Below, piece by piece: positions 6,887 to 10,947 of a DNA stretch of 10,947 nucleotides. The position numbers and the translations under genes are program-made. The notes under the pieces are model-generated. The model was not told where the DNA came from and ran no database searches. It saw nothing but the letters and a program-made list of their open reading frames with translations. The DNA comes from Cyanobacteria bacterium NC_groundwater_1444_Ag_S-0.65um_54_12 (GTDB lineage Bacteria; Cyanobacteriota; Sericytochromatia; S15B-MN24; VGJW01), in NCBI GenBank assembly GCA_016267585.1, contig JACQUT010000299.1:1-10947 (forward strand), read 5' to 3'. How positions within the stretch are numbered: the first letter of the stretch is position 1; every line of letters starts with the position of its first letter.

Positions 6887-7786
6887 ATGCGGGTTTTTAT
6901 CGCTGGTCTTTCAGGAATGCTAGGTCAGGCATTAGCGAAAGCCCTGATAGCCGATGGTCAGGAGGTGTATGGCTGTGGGCAAAAACAGCGCGCCATGCTT
7001 GATTTGCCATCAGCAGCAGTTTATCAGTGTTATTCTTTTGGCGGCTGGGAATTAGAAACAATCGCTGATTTAGTCGGTACCGCAGACATAGTAATCAATG
7101 CTGCAGCTTATACCAAGGTCGATCAAGCCGAGCTAGAAGAGCTGGAAGCTTATAGAGTAAATGCTCTCTTTGCTGGGTTATTGGCCAGGATTTGCGAGTT
7201 GAAGGATTGTGATCTCGCTTATATAAGTTCGGATTATGTTTTTGACGGAAAAGCCAATAGGCCTTACCGCGAGCACGCCATGCCTAATCCACTGAGCGCT
7301 TATGGTCGTAGCAAATTGGCCGGTGAGATAGCTAGCCGTCGTATTCCCAGGCATTATGTTATCCGGACGTCCTGGTTATTCGGTGAGTCCGGGGCTAACT
7401 TCGTAAAAACCGTTTGCAAATTAGCAAAGGAACGCACTGAATTGCGAATAGTGGATGATCAGTTTGGTTGTCCTACTTACGCTCAGGATTTAGCGGTAGC
7501 CATGGCACGTCTAATCAAGACAGGTCGTTATGGAACTTATCATCTGACTAACAAAGGTATGGCCAACTGGTTTGAACTGGCTTGCGAAATAGTGACACAA
7601 TTGAATTTACCAGTGACCGTGCTTGGACAAAGTACGGCAGAAGCAAGACGCTTGGCCCCGCGACCCGCTTTTGGCGTGTTAGATAATTGGGCTTGGCAGA
7701 TTGCCGGCGAGCCACCTCTCCCATGCTGGCAGGATGCCCTTGGGCGTTACTTGAATGTAGCCGCCTCTGGCTCTCTAGCTCGATAG
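6887..7786 (+). CDS. rmlD: dTDP-4-dehydrorhamnose reductase
   Basis: This 299-residue protein has normal family length and reduces dTDP-4-dehydro-L-rhamnose to dTDP-L-rhamnose with NAD(P)H, the last step in making the rhamnose donor for surface glycans. The N-terminal Rossmann motif GLSGMLG is at 7-13, and NAAAYTKVDQAE at 71-82. SSDYVFDG is at 114-121, the YxxxK catalytic pair is Tyr139 and Lys143, RTSWLFG is at 160-166 and DQFGCPT at 191-197. The C-terminal RPAFGVLDN (259-267) is the RmlD substrate-domain signature. The ATG is preceded by AAGG at a spacing of 8 bases. The glycosyltransferase gene follows after 41 bases, probably in one operon. The other rhamnose genes (rmlA, rmlB, rmlC) are not in the window. 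A related SDR-type sugar reductase remains possible but less likely. Confidence 0.92.
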   Translation: MRVFIAGLSGMLGQALAKALIADGQEVYGCGQKQRAMLDLPSAAVYQCYSFGGWELETIADLVGTADIVINAAAYTKVDQAELEELEAYRVNALFAGLLARICELKDCDLAYISSDYVFDGKANRPYREHAMPNPLSAYGRSKLAGEIASRRIPRHYVIRTSWLFGESGANFVKTVCKLAKERTELRIVDDQFGCPTYAQDLAVAMARLIKTGRYGTYHLTNKGMANWFELACEIVTQLNLPVTVLGQSTAEARRLAPRPAFGVLDNWAWQIAGEPPLPCWQDALGRYLNVAASGSLAR

Positions 7787-7827
7787 TGTATTCTTTTAAG
7801 AGTTAAAGTTCGCGCGAGGTTAACTTT

Positions 7828-8610
7828 GTGCTCGACCTATCGGTCGTGATCCCGGCCTTCAATGAGGCAGATCGCCTTCCCAAAACTCTCACGGAGATTT
7901 TGGGCAATTTGGCACCTTCGGGTCGCGATTTTGAAGTATTAGTAGTCGATGATGGCTCCACCGACAATACGGCTAGTCAAACTAATCATTTCCGGGAAAT
8001 CGATCGGCGAGTGCGCCTGCTAGAGATTCCGTGCAATCATGGCAAGGGGTATGCAGTTAGGTTCGGTGTATTAGCAGCGAACGGCTCTACTATCCTGCTA
8101 GCTGATGCCGATGGGGCAACCCCTTTCACTGAGCTAGCGAAATTAGAGTTCATGCTTGATGCTGGCTCTGATATAGCAATCGGAACTCGCGCCGCCAGGG
8201 GCTCCGATCAGCACATTAAAGCGTTCTGGTATCGTAAAGCCTTAGGATTCGTATTCAATGCCATTGTCAATCTCCTCATGGTTGACGGATTTACGGACAC
8301 GCAGTGCGGTTTCAAGCTTTTTAGACGGCAGGCCGCTAGAGACCTCTTCTTGCGTCAGCGCTTGGATGGTTTTTCTTTTGACGTAGAGATTCTACTTTTG
8401 GCAAAGCTGCGCGGTTTCAAGGTAAAGGAAGTTGCAATAGACTGGATCGATCAGCCAGGCAGCAAGGTAAACCTCTTGATCGACCCGCTCAAAATGCTGC
8501 GAGATCTTTTGCTAATTCGCTGGTGGACGGTTACTAGTGTTTACGATCAGCCAATACCCAGCCATGCTTCTCCTGGTGTAGAAGAGCCGGTCCATCGAAC
8601 TAACGCCTGA
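7828..8610 (+). CDS. Family 2 glycosyltransferase, ALG5-like (polyprenyl-phosphate glucosyltransferase type)
   Basis: The protein has 260 residues from a GTG start, with GAGG 8 bases upstream. The GT-A fold begins at once with SVVIPAFNEADRL (5-17). Then come the VVDDGSTDNT nucleotide-binding block (39-48), CNHGKGYAVRFG (69-80), the DADGA metal site (93-97), TDTQCGFKLF (156-165) and GFSFDVEILLLA (181-192). The last three are characteristic of the ALG5/DPM branch, which transfers a sugar from a nucleotide donor to dolichyl- or undecaprenyl-phosphate. No C-terminal GtrA-like or other clear membrane segments follow, so it is probably a peripheral membrane enzyme on the cytoplasmic face. It lies downstream of rmlD, and its stop is one base from that of the convergent DUF4332 gene. 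Sugar and acceptor are inferred from the family only. Confidence 0.9.
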   Translation: MLDLSVVIPAFNEADRLPKTLTEILGNLAPSGRDFEVLVVDDGSTDNTASQTNHFREIDRRVRLLEIPCNHGKGYAVRFGVLAANGSTILLADADGATPFTELAKLEFMLDAGSDIAIGTRAARGSDQHIKAFWYRKALGFVFNAIVNLLMVDGFTDTQCGFKLFRRQAARDLFLRQRLDGFSFDVEILLLAKLRGFKVKEVAIDWIDQPGSKVNLLIDPLKMLRDLLLIRWWTVTSVYDQPIPSHASPGVEEPVHRTNA

Positions 8611-8611
8611 T

Positions 8612-9175
8612 TTAGCTTACTTTTTTACCAACCCCTCGGCTATAACTGGCAATTTGTACCAGATCTTCCAAGGAGGGTGGGCTATAAGAACGTCCTTCCG
8701 TGGCGGCTAGTTCAATTGCCTTGGCAGTCAATATGCCATATAGCGCACCACGCTGGATCTTGGAGCCAATGCCATTGCCGGCATATTGCTCTAGTTCTGA
8801 TGGATTCCTTATGCCTACCTCAAAAAGCAAGCGCGCCCAATCAGCTTGCATACCGGGAACACGTAAGAGGTCAGCTTGATGGGCATACATCCGGAGGAGT
8901 GGTGCCGGAATGCCGGTAAAAAGTGAGCTAAAGAAGCGCCTGATTGGTCCGGCATTCCAGAATAACAGTTTGCTGGGTGTTCCCATACCCCGACCAATAA
9001 GCTTATATACATGTTGTTGGTTAGGAATAATACGATAGAGAGCAGCACTATCGTTTACCGCGCTGGCAGGAATTTCTTGTTGTGGCGAAGGCGAGAGCTC
9101 ATGGCTGCTGACAACTTTTGGCGTTCTATTCAGTGTATAGGCAATTGTCTTGCTGTTGCCGATAGGATCGAACAT
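8612..9175 (-). CDS. DUF4332-type helix-hairpin-helix protein
   Basis: This encodes 187 residues from ATG 9175, with AAAGGG 11 bases or more upstream; an in-frame TTG at 9208 would add 11 residues. The first 50 or so residues are Ser/Pro/Gln-rich and probably disordered. The segment at 99-132, HQADLLRVPGMQADWARLL followed by a VGIRNPSELEQYA helix, matches the DUF4332 pattern, in which a helix-hairpin-helix-like motif reads aDLlRIpGIG..yAeLL..aGV.t..eLA. The Gly expected after Ile/Met-Gly is Gln110, a departure from the usual hairpin. DUF4332 has no firmly known function; the fold suggests nucleic-acid or protein contacts. No signal peptide or membrane segment is visible. It lies 104 bases downstream of the small membrane-protein gene on the same strand. 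Confidence 0.75.
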   Translation of the reverse strand: MFDPIGNSKTIAYTLNRTPKVVSSHELSPSPQQEIPASAVNDSAALYRIIPNQQHVYKLIGRGMGTPSKLLFWNAGPIRRFFSSLFTGIPAPLLRMYAHQADLLRVPGMQADWARLLFEVGIRNPSELEQYAGNGIGSKIQRGALYGILTAKAIELAATEGRSYSPPSLEDLVQIASYSRGVGKKVS

Positions 9176-9279
9176 GGCTTTGGTTTCCCTTTCGCAAAAC
9201 TTCCGCAAAGCCCTAGTATGAGGCTTATCGCCTGACAGCAGCAGGATATTCTTAGATAACGTTTAAGACGGTGTAAAAA

Positions 9280-9876
9280 TTAGGGATCAAGCAATCTGGC
9301 CTGGCGATCGATCTCTTGTCGTTTAAAAATAGCAAGCTGGTAGGAGCGCCAAGCTGTCCACCCTGCCGCAAAGAGATAGCTAATCTGAAGAAAGCGATTG
9401 AAAAGATCCTGCTCGTTATCTTGCAATCCTGGAAGACGGAAACCGTTGACCATGACGTAAGGAGAAGTAGCCAGCAAAGACGAATGTATGCCGACGACGC
9501 CCGTCTTGAGGTAGAAGACACCGGTCGAAGCAGCAACTAGCAGTGCCCATATCAGGGTTGGCTCACGCCATTCGCCCAACGCTAGTTCCCCGAAACCTGG
9601 CAAAAGCGCTGACGCGATAGCATAGTTAGCCGGATCGGGCTTTTGGTTCAACAGTATTTGCACTAGATCGTTACGCTGTTCGATACCAAGGGAAATGCTA
9701 TTGCTGGCGATTGCTGACATGCCAGAATTAGTAAGAACTCTTTCATCGAGCAGAGCTACTTTCCCCGTGGCTGTCTTTGCAGTATCAACTGCAGCAATTG
9801 CCATGCGACAATGGGTCATAGAAAGCTCTAGCGCTATATAAAGAGCCAAAAAAGTAGCTAATTGGCGAAAAAGCAT
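9280..9876 (-). CDS. Small membrane protein of unknown function
   Basis: I do not recognise this 198-residue protein. Residues about 5-20 are a signal peptide or first membrane helix, and about 30-82 are polar. Then SALLPGFGELALGEW (89-103) leads into a membrane helix (about 107-123), and another hydrophobic helix lies at about 163-179 before a basic tail. The PGFGEL-x-LG block followed by helices resembles the loop of DUF5683-like and similar small membrane proteins (SxxLPGLGQxxxG), but the match is loose. The ATG at 9876 gives a clean N-terminal hydrophobic helix; an AGG lies too far upstream to be a convincing ribosome site. It is divergent from uppP across 100 bases and is upstream of the DUF4332 gene. 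Base composition is like its neighbours. Confidence 0.75.
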   Translation of the reverse strand: MLFRQLATFLALYIALELSMTHCRMAIAAVDTAKTATGKVALLDERVLTNSGMSAIASNSISLGIEQRNDLVQILLNQKPDPANYAIASALLPGFGELALGEWREPTLIWALLVAASTGVFYLKTGVVGIHSSLLATSPYVMVNGFRLPGLQDNEQDLFNRFLQISYLFAAGWTAWRSYQLAIFKRQEIDRQARLLDP

Positions 9877-9919
9877 GGTCGCATCATAGCATGCCTGTTT
9901 TATTTACCGATCACTACCC

Positions 9920-9949
9920 TTGCCGTCCGGTAGCGGAGACCATTAGGAT
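9920..9949 (+). promoter_or_regulatory. Possible sigma-70-type promoter for uppP
   Basis: TTGCCG at 9920-9925 and TAGGAT at 9944-9949 are separated by 18 bases, and GATAAT overlaps the -10 position at 9947-9952. The site ends 27 bases before the uppP start. It is a reasonable but unproven match. Confidence 0.35.
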
Positions 9950-9963
9950 AATCTAGCCTATGT

Positions 9964-9969
9964 AAGGAG
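9964..9969 (+). promoter_or_regulatory. Ribosome binding site setting the TTG start of uppP
   Basis: AAGGAG lies 7 bases before TTG 9977. This strong site, together with the conserved N-terminus it yields, makes the TTG initiation codon convincing. Confidence 0.8.
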
Positions 9970-9976
9970 TACTAGC

Positions 9977-10843
9977 TTGGATATCTGGAATGCGATAGCA
10001 TTTGGCGTTACGCAAGGCATAACCGAGTTCTTGCCTATTTCTAGCACAGCTCATCTTATCTTGCTGCCAGCTTTCTTTAAATGGGAAGATCCAGGGTTAG
10101 CATTCGACGTCGCCCTCCATCTGGGAACATTCCTCGCCGTAGCATGGTATTTCTGGCGCGATTTGGTAGATCTTTGTTCTGCTTGGTTCCGCAGCTTACA
10201 CTCTCCTGATTTACACAACGATCCCCAGCAACGCCTTGCTTGGTTTGTACTGATCGGATGTATCCCTGGCGGATTATCGGGTGTCCTGCTCGAACATTAC
10301 GCGGAGAGTACCTTCCGTAATCCATTATTGATCGGCATGGCAATGGTAGGGTTTGGTTTGCTTATGGCATTGGCCGAGCTTCTGGGACGACGAACGCTTG
10401 ACGAGAAAACCATGAAGTGGCGGCAAGCATTGGCTGTAGGGCTAGCACAAGCTATTGCCATCATTCCGGGTGCCAGTCGTTCCGGTGTGACGATCACTGC
10501 TGGTTTGCTTACTGGTCTGGAGCGAGAGGCTGCGGCTCGTTTTAGTTTTTTGCTAGGAGTGCCGATCGTGTTTGGTGCGGTAGCCTACAAGGTGAAAGAC
10601 TTGTTCCATGTGAACTCTGATAGCCAGATGACCCTGCTAATCGGAATAGTCGCCTCAACAGTGATGGGATATCTCTCGATAAAATTTCTACTCGCCTTCT
10701 TGCGCAAACGCTCGACCGGGATCTTTATCGTCTACCGGTTGCTAATCGGGAGCATGCTGGTGATTTTGGCCCTCACCCAACAAATTCCTACCCGGCAACC
10801 TCAGTTAACGCAAATATCCCACACCAGATCCATGGCCAATTAG
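9977..10843 (+). CDS. uppP: Undecaprenyl-diphosphatase (BacA/UppP family)
   Basis: This 288-residue polytopic membrane enzyme removes a phosphate from undecaprenyl diphosphate to regenerate undecaprenyl phosphate, the lipid carrier for peptidoglycan and other surface glycans. Overproduction of the family is known to give bacitracin resistance. The first signature, QGITEFLPISSTAH (13-26), includes the (E/Q)xxxE motif with Gln13 and Glu17 and the SST block. The second, PGASRSGVT (164-172), carries the catalytic-region Arg168 and Ser169. DPGLAFDVALHLGT (38-51) is also typical. Several hydrophobic helices span the length, with a short polar tail of about 20 residues after the last one. The start is TTG 9977 with AAGGAG 7 bases upstream. 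The gene follows the glycosyltransferase by about 1.4 kb, with two opposite-strand genes between. Confidence 0.96.
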   Translation: MDIWNAIAFGVTQGITEFLPISSTAHLILLPAFFKWEDPGLAFDVALHLGTFLAVAWYFWRDLVDLCSAWFRSLHSPDLHNDPQQRLAWFVLIGCIPGGLSGVLLEHYAESTFRNPLLIGMAMVGFGLLMALAELLGRRTLDEKTMKWRQALAVGLAQAIAIIPGASRSGVTITAGLLTGLEREAAARFSFLLGVPIVFGAVAYKVKDLFHVNSDSQMTLLIGIVASTVMGYLSIKFLLAFLRKRSTGIFIVYRLLIGSMLVILALTQQIPTRQPQLTQISHTRSMAN

Positions 10844-10866
10844 AACGCAAAATCGGCAGCCTTGGC

Positions 10867-10947
10867 TTGGCGCATTATCTTATTCTGATTGCGATTCCTA
10901 TCTTTACTATTGTAGTATACTGGGCAAAGATTTCTCCGCACTTCAAT
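10867..10947 (+). CDS. Possible start of a small membrane protein, cut off by the window edge
   Basis: A frame two bases out of phase with uppP stays open to the window end and encodes a strongly hydrophobic helix (AHYLILIAIPIFTIVVYW) followed by AKISP. The frame is open well back into uppP, but the only ordinary start near the helix is TTG 10867, with no Shine-Dalgarno. The minus strand is also open here. It looks like a real membrane segment, but start and identity are unknown. Confidence 0.3.
   Translation, partial: MAHYLILIAIPIFTIVVYWAKISPHFN

Noticed and set aside
7797..7827. Inverted AGTTAA / TTAACT pair before the glycosyltransferase start
   Set aside because: Only 6 bases pair across a 13-base loop in A/T-rich sequence; this is easily chance.
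9225..9240. Short AGGC-type stem in the gap upstream of the DUF4332 gene
   Set aside because: A 4-base stem without a T run is not a credible terminator.
1..10947. HIP1 octamers, tRNA or rRNA genes, CRISPR repeats, insertion sequences
   Set aside because: I looked for GCGATCGC, cloverleaf-like segments, regularly spaced repeats and transposase motifs on both strands and saw none.

Overview
This looks like an ordinary chromosomal stretch from a bacterium with a Gram-negative-type envelope. Two proteases carry lipoprotein signal peptides, an undecaprenyl-diphosphate phosphatase is present, and the base composition is about 50% G+C by eye. I cannot place the organism. Several genes appear to start with TTG or GTG, CTAG tetranucleotides are not depleted, and the cyanobacterial HIP1 octamer is absent. 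No rRNA, tRNA, CRISPR array, transposase or phage gene is visible, and no gap between genes exceeds about 160 bases.

Left part (1-2842, minus strand): a GH57 glycoside hydrolase, probably acting on alpha-glucan, is followed after 24 bases by an HD-GYP-like protein that runs off the left edge. Several HD-GYP metal-site residues are altered. The two probably share a transcript.

Centre (3002-6768): a plus-strand gene encodes what reads as a calcineurin-like metallophosphoesterase fold with every recognisable metal-binding motif replaced. It also contains a run of nine Gs and a pair of mutually exclusive hairpins. It converges, 8 bases apart, on two tandem minus-strand genes for paralogous subtilisin-family (S8) proteases. 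Both proteases have intact catalytic triads and a lipobox cysteine at residue 20, so both are probably membrane-anchored outside the cytoplasm.

Right part (6887-10947): rmlD (dTDP-4-dehydrorhamnose reductase) and an ALG5-like family 2 glycosyltransferase form a probable plus-strand operon. Next come two minus-strand genes, a DUF4332 helix-hairpin-helix protein and a small membrane protein of unknown function. Then uppP is read rightward from the divergent gap. A short hydrophobic open frame follows uppP to the window edge and may begin another gene. Nucleotide-sugar synthesis, a probable polyprenyl-phosphate glycosyltransferase and undecaprenyl-phosphate recycling together suggest lipid-carrier-linked surface glycan synthesis.

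The features most worth a second look are the apparent pseudo-phosphatase with its sequence oddities, and the twin lipoprotein subtilases. I do not see a clear multi-gene novel system.
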